Positions 16,141 through 26,167 of a stretch of 64,000 bases of DNA are shown here, piece after piece; position 1 is the first letter of the stretch; each line of letters starts with the position of its first letter. The DNA is from CAWBBA01 sp963741625. GTDB lineage: Bacteria; Desulfobacterota; Desulfomonilia; Desulfomonilales; Desulfomonilaceae. The notes below the pieces were generated by a model. It was not told the origin of the DNA and did no database searches. It saw nothing but the letters and a program-made list of their open reading frames with translations. A program made the position numbers and the translations under genes. The stretch is taken from positions 496,001 through 560,000 of the forward strand of contig CAVUIT010000014.1 of NCBI GenBank assembly GCA_963741625.1. Reading direction: 5' to 3'.

Positions 16141-18267
16141 ATGCATAAGCATCAGCGTTTTTTATTACTGGCTGCTTTGCCGTTATTCATTCTCGTGACA
16201 TTGGCGCTTCATTATCCCGCCTTTCACGCTGCCCATGTATATTGATAGTGCTTACCAACTGGAATCGAAGGAGCACATTTTCGCTTCAGGCGACCTGTTC
16301 AAGGTTCATCCAAATTGCCCCGTCGCGCCCAGTCGCGATGACCAGTTTCTATCTCAACTACCTGATATGGGGGATGAATCCGTTTTATTTTCGGATCGTC
16401 AATGCAGTCATCTTGGCTATGACCGCATTAATGGCAACCCTGGCCTTCATCTTGATCCTGGAAATTGTCGGGCCAGCGGGGTCAGGGATTTCGACGCGAA
16501 AAACAGATTGTCGCCTTATTTCTTGGGCTGATCTTCCTGGTACATCCAATCCAAACCTATTTCGTTGACTACATCTGGCAACGAGTGGGGCTCCTCTGTT
16601 GTTTCTTCTACATATCCGCTTTGGCAGTATATTTGGCCGTTCGAGCCGGCCGAATTCCTTACAGTGTAGCGGGTTACGTCCTTTGCCTGGTGCTCTTTTG
16701 TTTGGCTTTAGCTAGCAAGGAGAAGGCGGTCACACTACCCGTGGCATTGGTACTCGCTGAAATCGCGTTCTTTTGGCATGGATGGAAGAGCCTCTTCAAG
16801 CGCATGGGCATCTTTGCTGCAATCCTGCTCCCTTTGCTGGGAATGCTGGCACTTGTGGAGCGTCCCCACGGCGTGGGCGGAGAAGCGCTGGGGATCTTCG
16901 CCACTATTGCCAAATACTATGAGGCTAGCAACTTAACCCTGTCGCAGGTTGTTATCTCCCAGTGTAGGGTATTGTTTAATTATCTGGCGCTGATTGTGGT
17001 GCCGGTGCCCTCCAATGTGCAGTTTCACCACCGCGCATGTGATATTCAGCTCGCCCTTGGAATCTCCCGTGATCGCGGCCTCGGTCCTCGGCGCGCTTGC
17101 TATTCTCGCTGCCGGAATTGTCTTGATCCGAAAACGGCCGCTCACAGGATTTGGGTTGCTTTTCTTTCTCGTCAATCTGGCGCCGGAGTCATTTTGTGTC
17201 CCGCACTATCTCTTTTTTGCTTACAGGGCGAATCTCCCATGTTCGGGCTCTTGGTGGTGTTGGGGGATGTCCTTCTAGAAATCTTGGTAAGAACGAGGTC
17301 TCTGCCCGAACAGAAATGGTATTGGGGGCCTGTACCTGCAGGCCTTTTGGCCGCGATGCTGGTCGCCGTGATGAGTTTGGTCACTGTCTCCAAGTCAAAT
17401 CTGTGGCAGGACCCGGTTGCGTTTTGGACGGATAGTTGATGAGGCCCTGCCTCCTTATGCCGAAAACGTTGAGAAACAGATTAGCCGTTGACGCTATGGA
17501 CAGTCTTGGTGTCGCACTTCAGCGGCAGGCCAAGAACGTTGAGGCGGTTGCAACCTTTCGGCGAGCTCTGGAAATCGAGCCCCGTCTATCATCCCCTCGT
17601 ATGTTAACATGGCGGCTGCTTACGCCGCGCTGGGCGACACGGCGAAAGCGGAGGCAACTGTGAAACAGGCTGTGGAGATCGATCCACAGTCAGCCCACGT
17701 GCCCAGTTCGCGCTGGGAGAATTTTATTTGAAGCAGGATAGGCTCTCGGAAGCGTGGATTCATATGCAAAAAGCCGCGGACCTAGCGCCGTCCGATCCCA
17801 GGTGTCTTACCGGGCTTGGCACGGTTTTACTCCGTGCAGGGTAACGCCTCCGAGGCCGCTTCATATCTTCCTAAGCGCGATTAGTATGACCCCTGGGTTT
17901 GACGAGGCTCATTACAATTTGGGAGAGGCATACGTAAGTCTAGGGATGGATCAAGAAGCGGTGGGGAGTTCAGTAAGGCGTTGGATTTGAAGAGGAAAAC
18001 TGGCAAGCCCACAACAGTCTGGGCCTCCTTCTGGCTAAATCGGGCAATGAGCGGGATGCTGCGGAGCACTTCCGCAAAGCCCTGGCTCTGAATCCCGACA
18101 ATTGGCGAGTCCACAACAACCTTGGAGTCTTGCTGGCAAAGTCCGGGAATTTCAAAGAGGCTGCGGTGCACTTTCAAGAGGCCCTTAGAATCAATCCGGA
18201 AGACATTTCTGCGAGGAAGAATCTTGAGCGAGTTCGGAGTCTGTTCGGAAGTCAATCGGTGAAATGA
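16141..18267 (+). pseudogene. TPR membrane protein (TMTC/O-mannosyltransferase-like), multiply frameshifted
   Basis: Conceptual protein of about 700 residues assembled from pieces in all three frames. The N-terminal half is a polytopic membrane region (FLLLAALPLFILV; SFYLNYLIWGMNPFYFRIVN; FLVHPIQTYFVDYIWQR; SKEKAVTLPVALVLAEIAFF) that resembles the TPR-containing glycosyltransferase-C-like proteins related to TMTC. The C-terminal half has about seven TPR units, ending in two nearly identical ones (NSLGLLLAKSGN, NNLGVLLAKSGN). At least six one- or two-base shifts are needed; after correction almost no internal stop remains. This favours indel errors or very recent decay. The neighbouring gene at 18827 has the same problem, so the whole 16.1-19.9 kb stretch is suspect. 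Confidence 0.7.
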
Positions 18268-18278
18268 ACAAGATGCCT

Positions 18279-18612
18279 CTCACCGCAGAGCTCGCAGAGG
18301 GCGCAGAGGGACAGTTATAGGAGTTGCCGAGAATGTTGTCCATTACGCCATCCGAGACGGGGAGCCCGGAAGGCTCTCCCTGACGGGCGTTTTCTCCGTC
18401 ATTCCTGCGAAAGCAGGAACCGGTCCAGCGACACGCGAGACTGGACCCCGAATCGAGTCCGGAGTGACGGTGTCATTCCCGCAGATCGGACAAGACTTTT
18501 GGCATCCGCTATAATCGGGCTCTTCTCTGCGGTAAGATAGGCTTTCTGGGTGTCCGGAGGCCCCAGAGTAAGTGAATGGTTACTCCGCGTTCTCTGCACT
18601 CTCAGCGGTGAA
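18279..18612. repeat. MITE-like element with inverted ends
   Basis: A region of about 334 bp is bounded by imperfect inverted copies of a CTCACCGCAGAGCTCGCAGA-type motif (18279-18310 and about 18583-18612; roughly 22 of 30 bases agree when one is reversed). Inside is a second palindromic piece, CATTCCTGCGAAAGCAGGAA. Related CGCAGAG strings are known as dispersed repeats in many bacterial genomes. No transposase is present. Confidence 0.5.
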
Positions 18613-18710
18613 GGATTACATTTCCTTTTCCATTCAGCCCTCCATCTCGGATTCCCGCGCACAATTTTCTCGGAGGCTGTGGGAACCGATTTCTTTTTTG
18701 AAAAAAAACA

Positions 18711-18739
18711 TTGACATAGCCAAGCTTCTTTACTACTAT
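18711..18739 (+). promoter_or_regulatory. Sigma70-type promoter for the outer-membrane protein gene
   Basis: TTGACA (18711-18716), a 17-base spacer and TACTAT (18734-18739) lie about 85 bases before the start codon. The preceding A/T-rich tract (18692-18709) could act as an UP element. That a good promoter is still present argues against long-standing decay of the gene. Confidence 0.65.
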
Positions 18740-18826
18740 CAAGCAAAGTCAGAAGGTGTAATTTCTTAATTTGCCCGCGGACCTAGCCCCCTGAGAGCGG
18801 GTTTGTTGGGTATGTGTGTGGGAGGT

Positions 18827-19840
18827 ATGGCTATGAAAAAGGGTCTTATCGTACTTGCCGCTTTGCTAATAGTGGCTTCTTTCACTGTCTCCGGTCACGC
18901 TCAAAGACTTTTCAGTATCTGGCCTGGTAGCATGCCGGCGTTCGGTGGTGGTCCCGGAGCCTGCGGTCCAGCAGGTCCTCGTCTTTTCGATCCCCCGACT
19001 TTGTACGTGGGTTGGATGGAAACCGTAAGGAGAGCAGGTTGGAGCTTCGCCGACCCAAATCCTGGGAGTGTCTTTGGAGGCGAACATAATCTCTCTGTCC
19101 GGGCCTATGGCTGGGTCTGGAACAGAAAATCAATCTAAATGAAACCTGTGGCATTGATCTTGACGGTTGGGTGCTCATCCCGTCAAATCGGCGAGGGTTC
19201 GGAACAGGAACCGACCATTACGATTGTTCCCAACGGGACAAACACGCCTACAACAGTCCGGGCGTAGGGAACAGAACGTGGAATACTCGAACGGAGTGGT
19301 GGTACCTTGACGCCGCGGCAACTTGGGCATGTTGCACCCCGTTTAAGCTACTCGCAGGCTTTCGCTACGATCATTTTTCAATGCGTTTCGACAACCCCAC
19401 CAGATGCATTCGGCGTGGTGTTCAATCCGGACGATACGGCTGACCTGACTGTCAATAGTTACCTGCCGTTCGTGGGTCTACAAACCACTGTCGGTGGCCC
19501 TGCGAGTAACGTATGCGTCAGATGGATCGGCTTCCCCTGTGGCGCCTGCCAATCTGACCTTTTCTGAGACAAACGCAGACACCCTCGGCACGAGGGTTGA
19601 TTCCACGGGTAACTGGAACAACAACAGTTATTGGACTGGAGATTTTTGCCGAATACAACCGAAACTTTGCTGGTGGTATGGGCATCGGCGCCTTCTTCAG
19701 GTGGCACCTCTATCACGGGCAGACGAGTCTGACGACTAACCCCCTTTGGTCTTACCGGCGTCAGCACTGATGCCTCATTTGACCGTAATGCCATTACCCT
19801 GGGTGGAAATATTCAGCTCAATTTCGGGAGCCCGTTATAG
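18827..19840 (+). pseudogene. Outer-membrane beta-barrel protein, multiply frameshifted
   Basis: Conceptual secreted protein of about 335 residues. GGAGG precedes two possible ATGs (18827, 18833), and a signal peptide follows (MKKGLIVLAALLIVASFTVSGHA). The rest is built from alternating short hydrophobic beta-strands with aromatic ends (LLAGFRYDHFSMRFDNP; SYLPFVGLQ; GMGIGAFFRWHLYHG), and the last strand, ITLGGNIQLNFGSPL, ends at the stop in the way many outer-membrane barrels do. At least five one-base shifts break it (near 19110, 19400, 19485, 19635 and 19745). The promoter at 18711 and terminator at 19979 are intact. The family could not be named. Confidence 0.65.
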
Positions 19841-19978
19841 GCAGATCAAGTGCATCACCTTCCTCCGGAGGGTGATGCCTGGATTCCGTTCGGTTGCGAA
19901 GGAAAAGGAATTCATAACCCCATATTTCAGGGAAGGGTAAAGCCAACGTAGAGGCAAACCCGTCTCATATCCCTGCGG

Positions 19979-20017
19979 CCCCCAATTATCCTCCTAACGA
20001 TTTTGGGGGTTTTTTTT
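19979..20017 (+). terminator. Rho-independent terminator after the outer-membrane gene
   Basis: CCCCCAA (19979-19985) pairs with TTGGGGG (20003-20009), giving a 7 bp stem with a 17-base loop, followed at once by eight T residues (20010-20017). It lies about 140 bases after the stop codon. Confidence 0.75.
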
Positions 20018-20191
20018 CGGAATTAGCCTACCATTCTCGCAGCTATAGTAATTACCAGCTTTTTTGTTCGTATTGCGGGAATGACACCATCACCTTGGGC
20101 TTGATCCGGGGTGCAGTCCCACGTCTCGCAGGATGGATTCCTGCGTTTACCTGAAAGTGCCTGCCCTTTTGTCCAGCAGTTGTTAGAAATT

Positions 20192-20349
20192 TGGTGCCAC
20201 GGATGTGCCGAAGGCTGATCCGTGCTGGGACGGGTCCGTTCGGACGTCCGTGGTAATATGTTCCCTTGCTGGAGACGCATCCATAGGCCATCGAGTAATA
20301 ACTGGTGCGACGGATGAGTCCCGCCCCGCGGGATTCATCCGTGGCACCA
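20192..20349. repeat. Small element with inverted TGGTGCCACGGATG ends
   Basis: TGGTGCCACGGATG (20192-20205) and its exact reverse complement (20336-20349) enclose about 130 bases; inside the right end a shorter near-copy forms a compact hairpin with the right terminus. The rest of 19841-20498 holds the terminator above and a GGAATCC-type repeat around 20100-20150, but no gene that I can support. Confidence 0.6.
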
Positions 20350-20498
20350 GATCTATCGCTGCACTTTCATGTTCCGTTGTGACTGACAGGTCATGGTAGT
20401 TCGCGGGAATGACGGACAAAACACCGGTTAAGGGGAGCCCTTCAGATTCTCCATCTCCAATGGCCTAGCGGGCATTATTTTTGGCGACTGCTCTAGGT

Positions 20499-22754
20499 CT
20501 AGGCAGCCTCGTTCGCAAGTTTGGCCTTGCACTTTGGGCATTGGAGAAAGGCATGGTCCTTCTTGCCGGCCCGTTCTTCCATGATCACGGAGTCGCAATC
20601 GGGGTTGGGGCAGGCGACGCTAACCGGCTTGTACCATAATGAGTAGTCGCACTGAGGATAACGGCTACAAGAATAGAAGGTTTTGCCTTTCTTGGTCCGG
20701 CGTTGGGCAAGTTCTCCAGTCCCGCATTTGGGGCATGCCACGCCGGTGGTCAGTGGCCGCGCGGCCTTGCATTCCGGATAACGTGAACAAGACATGAACG
20801 GACCGGTGCGGCCTGCCCTTATGACCATGGGCGCGCCGCATGCGGAGCATTTTTGATCTGTAGGGACAGGCTCGGCACTGGGGAGTTTTTCAGCGGCTAT
20901 CTTCTGGGTGTAACCGCATTCGGGGTACGCAGAACAGCCTATGAACAAGCCATATCGTCCTGACCGTACGAGAAGAGGCTCGCCGCAATCGGGACACTTG
21001 GATTGTGTTGGGATGCCTTCCCGTTTGACACTCTTCATATTCCTTTTGGCCTGCTGAAGATCTGATTTGAAAGGCCCATAGAAATCTTCAAGTGTGTCCG
21101 TCCAGGATGCTTTCCCGTCTTCGATCCGGTCCAGTGAGGACTCCATTTCCGCGGTAAACCGTGTATTCAACAACTTTGGGAAGCTATCCACCAGGAGCCC
21201 GGCTATAATACGGCCAAGAAGGGTCGGCCGGAATTTTTTATCTTGCAGTTCGACGTACTTTCGCTTCTGGATGGTGCTGACAGTCTCCGCATAGGTAGAT
21301 GGCCGGCCGATGCCCTGCTCTTCGAGCTCCTTGATGAGTGAGGCTTCGTTAAAGGCCGGCGGCGCCTGAGTGAAATGCTGACGTGGCAAGAGCTTCTTCA
21401 GCGCCAGCTTGTCGCCGGCTTTCAGGGGGGGGAGTAATCGACCGGCGTCCTCTTTTTCACCATTACCTTGACCTGGCTCGTCTTCCTTCTCTTGCGAATA
21501 AATCTTCATGAAGCCATCGAACTTCATGACCGAACCAGTAACTCGGAAGAGCAACTTACCAGACCGTATATTGGCTGTTGTCAGGTCAAATACAGCCGGC
21601 GCGGCTTGGCTGGCTACGAAGCGGTTCCATATCAGGGTGTAAAGAGCGCTCTGGGCTTTGTCCATAAAGCGCGAGACTTTTTCGGGCGGAAGCTCCATCG
21701 AAGTGGGACGAATGGCCTCGTGTGCCTCCTGGGCGGTTTTTCTTCCTTTGTAGGTGTGAGGCTGTTCGGGGAGGTACTCGGGGCCGTACTTGCTCTGGAT
21801 GTAGTCCCTGACCGCGGCCAATGCCTCCGGAGCAATCCTGGGAGAGTCGGTCCTCATGTAGGTTATGAGACCCACCGCCCCCGCATCGCCAAGCTCGATT
21901 CCCTCGTAGAGCTGCTGTGCGATCCGCATCGTGCGGCTGCTCGTCATTCTCAACTTCCGGGATCCTTCCTGTTGAAGTGTGGAAGTGATAAAGGGAGGCG
22001 CAGGCTTACGACTTCGTTCACGGCGTTTGACGTCAGCGACCTCGAACGGGAACTCTCGTGCGCGGGCTGCCAAGCGAGCGGCAGAGCGCGCGTCCAATAT
22101 CTCGATCTTCTTTCCGTCGTCTTCGATCAGTTTGGCCTCGAATGAAGGGGGAGTGCCGGCCACGAGGGTGGCCGTGATGCTCCAATATTCTTGAGGAACA
22201 AACGTATCGATCTGGCTTTGACGATCAACGATAAGTCTTAGTGCTACGGACTGTACCCTTCCTGCACTCAACCCGTACTGAACCTTGTCCCAGAGCAGGG
22301 GGCTGATCTGGTACCCCACGATTCTGTCCAGTATGCGCCGAGCCTGTTGGGCATTGTATTTGTTCTCGTCCAGCCTTAAAGGATGAGCGATAGCTTCCTT
22401 GATTGTCTTCTCAGTCAACTCATTGAACAGAACGCGGAAAATACTTGTTGCAGGCTTCTTCAATTCCTCACGCAGATGCCAGGCAATAGCCTCCCCCTCC
22501 CGATCCGGGTCTGTGGCCAGCAAAACCCGCGTAGCCTTTTGGGCCGCTGCGCTAAGTTCCTTGACCACCTTCTCCTTTCCACTGATAATTTGATATTCCG
22601 GTACGAATCCCTCGTTGACTTTGACGCCCAATTCCTTCTGCGGCAGGTCCTTGATGTGTCCTACCGATGCCTTCACCTCATAACCGGTACCGAGGTACTT
22701 CTTGATAGTTTTTGCTTTAGCCGGTGATTCAACCACTACCAGCGTTTTGTCCAT
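20499..22754 (-). CDS. topA: DNA topoisomerase I
   Basis: Type IA topoisomerase, 751 residues, that relaxes negative supercoils through a 5-prime phosphotyrosine. The Toprim domain opens with VVESPAKAKTI and contains the metal-binding TDPDREGEAIAWHL. The active-site Tyr lies in LITYMRTDS near residue 297. The C terminus carries four zinc-ribbon repeats (CPDCGEPL, CSACGAPM, CPKCGTGEL and a degenerate CPNPDCDS), more than the minimum in E. coli-type enzymes and common in this lineage. Start ATG at 22754 with AGGAAGG upstream. Full length and intact. It shares direction with dprA upstream, separated by about 440 bases that contain a hairpin repeat, so the two may be transcribed separately. Confidence 0.96.
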   Translation of the reverse strand: MDKTLVVVESPAKAKTIKKYLGTGYEVKASVGHIKDLPQKELGVKVNEGFVPEYQIISGKEKVVKELSAAAQKATRVLLATDPDREGEAIAWHLREELKKPATSIFRVLFNELTEKTIKEAIAHPLRLDENKYNAQQARRILDRIVGYQISPLLWDKVQYGLSAGRVQSVALRLIVDRQSQIDTFVPQEYWSITATLVAGTPPSFEAKLIEDDGKKIEILDARSAARLAARAREFPFEVADVKRRERSRKPAPPFITSTLQQEGSRKLRMTSSRTMRIAQQLYEGIELGDAGAVGLITYMRTDSPRIAPEALAAVRDYIQSKYGPEYLPEQPHTYKGRKTAQEAHEAIRPTSMELPPEKVSRFMDKAQSALYTLIWNRFVASQAAPAVFDLTTANIRSGKLLFRVTGSVMKFDGFMKIYSQEKEDEPGQGNGEKEDAGRLLPPLKAGDKLALKKLLPRQHFTQAPPAFNEASLIKELEEQGIGRPSTYAETVSTIQKRKYVELQDKKFRPTLLGRIIAGLLVDSFPKLLNTRFTAEMESSLDRIEDGKASWTDTLEDFYGPFKSDLQQAKRNMKSVKREGIPTQSKCPDCGEPLLVRSGRYGLFIGCSAYPECGYTQKIAAEKLPSAEPVPTDQKCSACGAPMVIRAGRTGPFMSCSRYPECKAARPLTTGVACPKCGTGELAQRRTKKGKTFYSCSRYPQCDYSLWYKPVSVACPNPDCDSVIMEERAGKKDHAFLQCPKCKAKLANEAA

Positions 22755-23193
22755 GAAACGTAGTCCTTCCTAAAGCTCGAAAATTCAATCGTACGTTACC
22801 ACAAAATTTGGGAAAGCCGGCGGGCGCCACTACCCAAGGTCTCGTACTGACGGCGGGTAGTGGGCCATTTCCGTGCGTGTTACGGTAACAATCCCTCTAT
22901 CTTGTGAATCGACCGCCCCTAAGTTGAAGCAGATTCCAAAAAAGTCAAGGGCGGTGGTTGGCATCCTTCATTCCAGTGCATGCGGCAATCCAGGTTAGGA
23001 CTCTGTTTCGCAAGTTCGGTGCCATATTTCCGTCGGTGGCCATGGGAAACGGCAAAGGTACGTGACCTCACCGGCTGCGACAACACTCAGTAGGACCGGC
23101 ATCTTGCCGGTCATTCATTCTTCCGCTGACCGGCAAGATGCCGGTCCTACTGTACAAATGGCGCCGCAGTAGTGAAACGCCGCGCTCAGAGGC
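22755..23193. other. Intergenic region between dprA and topA
   Basis: About 440 bases. It contains the hairpin element described at 23088-23152 with its flanking repeat sequence (about 22995-23190). I see no gene in the rest. Confidence 0.6.
23088..23152. repeat. Dispersed hairpin element, copy 2
   Basis: A perfect 26 bp inverted repeat (CAGTAGGACCGGCATCTTGC and onward, mirrored at 23127-23152) with a 13-base loop. It shares the hairpin core with the copy at 1780 and about 90 bases upstream plus 40 downstream flank (GCAAGTT, GGCCAT, GTGAAACGC), showing that these are copies of one larger unit. Confidence 0.85.
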
Positions 23194-24324
23194 TTAACGC
23201 AATACGCGAGCAAACATTTTCCCCGGATACTGGCGGATAAGGCCGTGTAGTTCCAGTTCCACCAGGGCACCGGATAGTATCCCTGCGTCGATTTTCAATG
23301 TTTCGCCCAATAGGTCTATCGGCACGGGGTCTGGATCCAGCGCTTCCAGCACAACACGTGCGGTTTCCGAAAGCCTTTCTTCCTCGTCAGATGCCTCGAA
23401 CAGGGAAGCCTGAGCCTTCATGGCCAGCGGCGTGAACAGAGCCTGCACGATGTCATCCGCTGATTCTACCAAACCGGCCCCCTGCTTCAATAAGTGATGC
23501 GGACCCGACGACCGCTTATTCATTACGTTTCCTGGAACGGCGAACACATCGCGATTCTGATCTAGCGCATGAGCGGCCGTGATAAGCGAGCCGCTGTTGA
23601 GAGTGGCTTCCACCACCAGGATTCCTTTCGCCAGGCCGGACACGATCCTATTCCGGCGATAAAAATTCGTCGCGAGAGGAGCCACTCCGGGCCGAAATTC
23701 GCTGATCACAGCGCCTGCCTTTGCCATTTCCTCGATGAGGTCTTTGTTTTCGCGGGGATAAGACACATCTAGTCCGCATCCAAGCACTCCGATAGTCCGC
23801 CCGCCTCCCTTTAGAGCGGCCCTGTGACATGCGGTGTCGATCCCTCGGGCAAGACCGCTGACAAGAGTGATCCCCTCGCTGATAAGGTCTCGGCTAATCT
23901 GCTCCGCCATATCCAGACCGTAACGCGTTGGGTTCCTCGCGCCTACCACGGCCACGGCCCGACTGTCCTGCGAGATAATTTCTCCCCTTACGAAAAGCAG
24001 TGCCGGCGGATCGTAAATCTCCTTCAGATTAGGGGGATAGTCTTCATCCCAACGCGAAATGATTCGAGCACCGAGCTTCCGAAGAATCTCCATCTCCCGG
24101 GCAATATCGTCCCGAGGGGGTCTAAAGTCTGCAATCACATTCGCGAGCTTCTCACTTAGGCCGGCCCGTTGTCGGATTTCCCGGGGATTAGCTTCCATGG
24201 CCGCTCGTGGACTCCCGAAGGCATCGTACAATCGGGCAATGGTCAGCGGGCCGACCCTAGGGATTCGCTCTAGAGCCAACCAGTCAAATATACAAGCGTT
24301 TTCTGTAGGCATGCGTCCCGTCAT
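23194..24324 (-). CDS. dprA: DNA-protecting protein DprA
   Basis: DprA (Smf) binds incoming single-stranded DNA and loads RecA during natural transformation; it is also kept in many non-competent bacteria. After an N-terminal helical region with a helix-hairpin-helix (LERIPRVGPLTIARLYDAFG), the Rossmann-like core has AVVGARNPTRYG, LVSGLARGIDTACHRAAL, GVLGCGLDVSYP, SEFRPG, FYRRNRIVSGL and the SGSLITAAHAL region, then a winged-helix tail. About 376 residues from the ATG at 24324 (GAAGG upstream); a start at 24423 would add 33 unlikely residues. It follows no other competence gene here. In the same direction as topA, a common neighbour of dprA. Confidence 0.95.
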   Translation of the reverse strand: MTGRMPTENACIFDWLALERIPRVGPLTIARLYDAFGSPRAAMEANPREIRQRAGLSEKLANVIADFRPPRDDIAREMEILRKLGARIISRWDEDYPPNLKEIYDPPALLFVRGEIISQDSRAVAVVGARNPTRYGLDMAEQISRDLISEGITLVSGLARGIDTACHRAALKGGGRTIGVLGCGLDVSYPRENKDLIEEMAKAGAVISEFRPGVAPLATNFYRRNRIVSGLAKGILVVEATLNSGSLITAAHALDQNRDVFAVPGNVMNKRSSGPHHLLKQGAGLVESADDIVQALFTPLAMKAQASLFEASDEEERLSETARVVLEALDPDPVPIDLLGETLKIDAGILSGALVELELHGLIRQYPGKMFARVLR

Positions 24325-24597
24325 CGGAGCCCTTCGCTTGGCTCCAGGATGAATTGAAAAAGGGCATGGCAGCGCGGAACGGGGTCGGAATCGGCCACTC
24401 CTCTCCCTAAGCACCGTTGTCAACGTACGCAGTCCAAAGTAACGGATTATCTGTAGCTAAACGCCGGTAAGTTAGAGCACGGGATAGGAGGTGTCAAGGA
24501 CTTTGCGGGATGGGCACTCTGCGAGGCTCAACGCGGTCGCGACACTCCTTGTAGAACGTACAGCCGGCAAAAAGATGTGATCCGAAATCGGCTAGCT

Positions 24598-25677
24598 TCA
24601 GTCTGACACACTCTTGATGACGTCGCCGGGTACTATCTCTTCACGCGATGTGGTTATGAGGACTGTGGCATTCTTTTCAAAGGCCTTTAGAATCATTCCT
24701 TCCCCTACATACCTGTCGGGCGTGTTGACCCAGCGGTGAAAGAAGGGATCTGTCACAGGATGTGGAGGCCGGTATATGTTGAGCAGCATCCCTTCCCTCA
24801 TTCCGTGGCATTCGCCTCTGTCAATGAACACAATGTCATTTTCTAGACTGCTGGTCTCATTGAGGAAATTTTCTCCAGTAGCAGAAGCGAGAATCGTACC
24901 CGTAAGCATCATGTGCGTCTTGGAAGGCACAATTTCACGAGACCTGGGAGTGAAAAGACAGATCTTGTCGCTCCTTTTGATTTCTACGTAGCTGTCGAGA
25001 ATAATGGCGGTCGCCAGATTGTGTCCTGTACTTGTGATCTCGATCTCACCGATTATTTCGCTCATGAATCCGATAGGACGGTCGGGGTTCAGTGGATGGT
25101 TTAGAGGGCCTTTGTCTCGGTAAATACCGAAACGATCCCCGACCAGTATGGCCTGTTTCTTAGAGGGTCGGAAACGGATGTACACGAGATCTCTCTCGAG
25201 ATAGTTCTCTTTAATCTGGTCCGGGGCGCTTACGATATACCCCCAGAGCTGGGTAGGACGCAGAGTCAGTTTATATCTGAAATATCGCTTGTCGTAGGGA
25301 ATTCCTTGATACGGGACCTTAGTTATAAGGAAGCGTGCATCTTGCTGCAACCCGGTGGGAGGCATATAGCTCTGGTTCATTGCGGGGTAGGGATATCTCG
25401 TTTGATAGAGATCAATCTTCGTGCCGGGCGTCAACTGCTGCTGCTCCGGGCTGCCCCCTTTGATGGAAAGAGCCGGATTTTGGTTCCACAAGAAAGGCCA
25501 CAGGGCTGGATTTGCGTAGTAAGCTCCGGCTATTCCGTACAGGGTATCCCCCCTCTGCACCGTATATTGTCCCTCGGGTCTCGGGAAGAGTTCGAATGCG
25601 GCCGCATATTGCGGGAGGCACGAGATCACAACAGCGATAATGGCTGACAGTGTGAGCAACTGGGATTTCTTTGACAT
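24598..25677 (-). CDS. Exported LysM-domain protein
   Basis: A 359-residue exported protein. From the ATG at 25677, with GGAGG six bases upstream, a signal peptide (ending YAAAF near residue 28) leads to one LysM domain near residues 35-85 (YTVQRGDTLYGIAGAYYANPALWPFLWNQN split over both parts), which binds peptidoglycan. The remainder is a beta-rich region (residues 110-355) with repeated RF/DRFG-type strands, similar to the periplasmic LysM proteins of deltaproteobacteria with a FecR-like or barrel-like extension; function unknown. It is probably fixed to the cell wall. The upstream promoter is at 25741-25769. The long ORF beginning at 25809 ignores this promoter and ribosome site. Confidence 0.85.
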   Translation of the reverse strand: MSKKSQLLTLSAIIAVVISCLPQYAAAFELFPRPEGQYTVQRGDTLYGIAGAYYANPALWPFLWNQNPALSIKGGSPEQQQLTPGTKIDLYQTRYPYPAMNQSYMPPTGLQQDARFLITKVPYQGIPYDKRYFRYKLTLRPTQLWGYIVSAPDQIKENYLERDLVYIRFRPSKKQAILVGDRFGIYRDKGPLNHPLNPDRPIGFMSEIIGEIEITSTGHNLATAIILDSYVEIKRSDKICLFTPRSREIVPSKTHMMLTGTILASATGENFLNETSSLENDIVFIDRGECHGMREGMLLNIYRPPHPVTDPFFHRWVNTPDRYVGEGMILKAFEKNATVLITTSREEIVPGDVIKSVSD

Positions 25678-25740
25678 CAACTGCCTCCGGAATCTATTGC
25701 CAATAAAGTGGTTTAGTATTTTCATATAAGTCTCTAGTTT

Positions 25741-25769
25741 TGTATATAATTTCTTGGCAGATTTGTCAA
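25741..25769 (-). promoter_or_regulatory. Sigma70-type promoter for the LysM gene
   Basis: On the minus strand TTGACA (25764-25769), a 17-base spacer and TATACA (25741-25746). The start point would be about 60 bases before the ATG at 25677, ruling out the longer ORF start at 25809. Confidence 0.75.
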
Positions 25770-25897
25770 GAAGTATTTCTGCGCGAACTCGTCGCACAAC
25801 AAGAACCATCAGCGTAGTTCCTCTGCGATGACTTTACAGATTGCCTTCTGCCATAACGTGTCTCTGCGGCGGAAGCTTGCGCGCACGCAAGTGTCAC

Positions 25898-26084
25898 TAG
25901 GGGCGACCAGCCGGTCGCCCCTACGATCTTCTTTGCTTCCCATGTAAAGACGGTTTTAAAACCCTGTACCGGTTGTTATGAAGGGGGGGAAGGCGTGGGT
26001 GCGTGGAAGCGGATGCGAGGCATCGATCATCAGGCGCCACGCAGGCCGTTGGCTTTGTAGGGGAACGGCATGCCGTGCCCCTAC
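25898..26084. repeat. Two GTAGGGG-type palindromes
   Basis: TAGGGGCGACC with its mirror (25898-25923) and GTAGGGGAACGGCAT with its near mirror (26057-26084). Both are close to perfect. They occupy the 400 bases between the divergent LysM promoter and the end of the SIS-domain gene; no gene is seen in that space (25770-26167). Confidence 0.7.
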
Positions 26085-26167
26085 CATACATAATGAGGGA
26101 CATTTCCTCTGTGCCGCGAGTTTCCCGCGCACCTCGGGAAAATGGTTCAAAAATATGGGGACTGGGT

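Noticed and set aside
19979..20017. T-rich stretch as a small RNA
   Set aside because: A stem followed by eight T residues fits a simple intrinsic terminator; no separate promoter precedes it.
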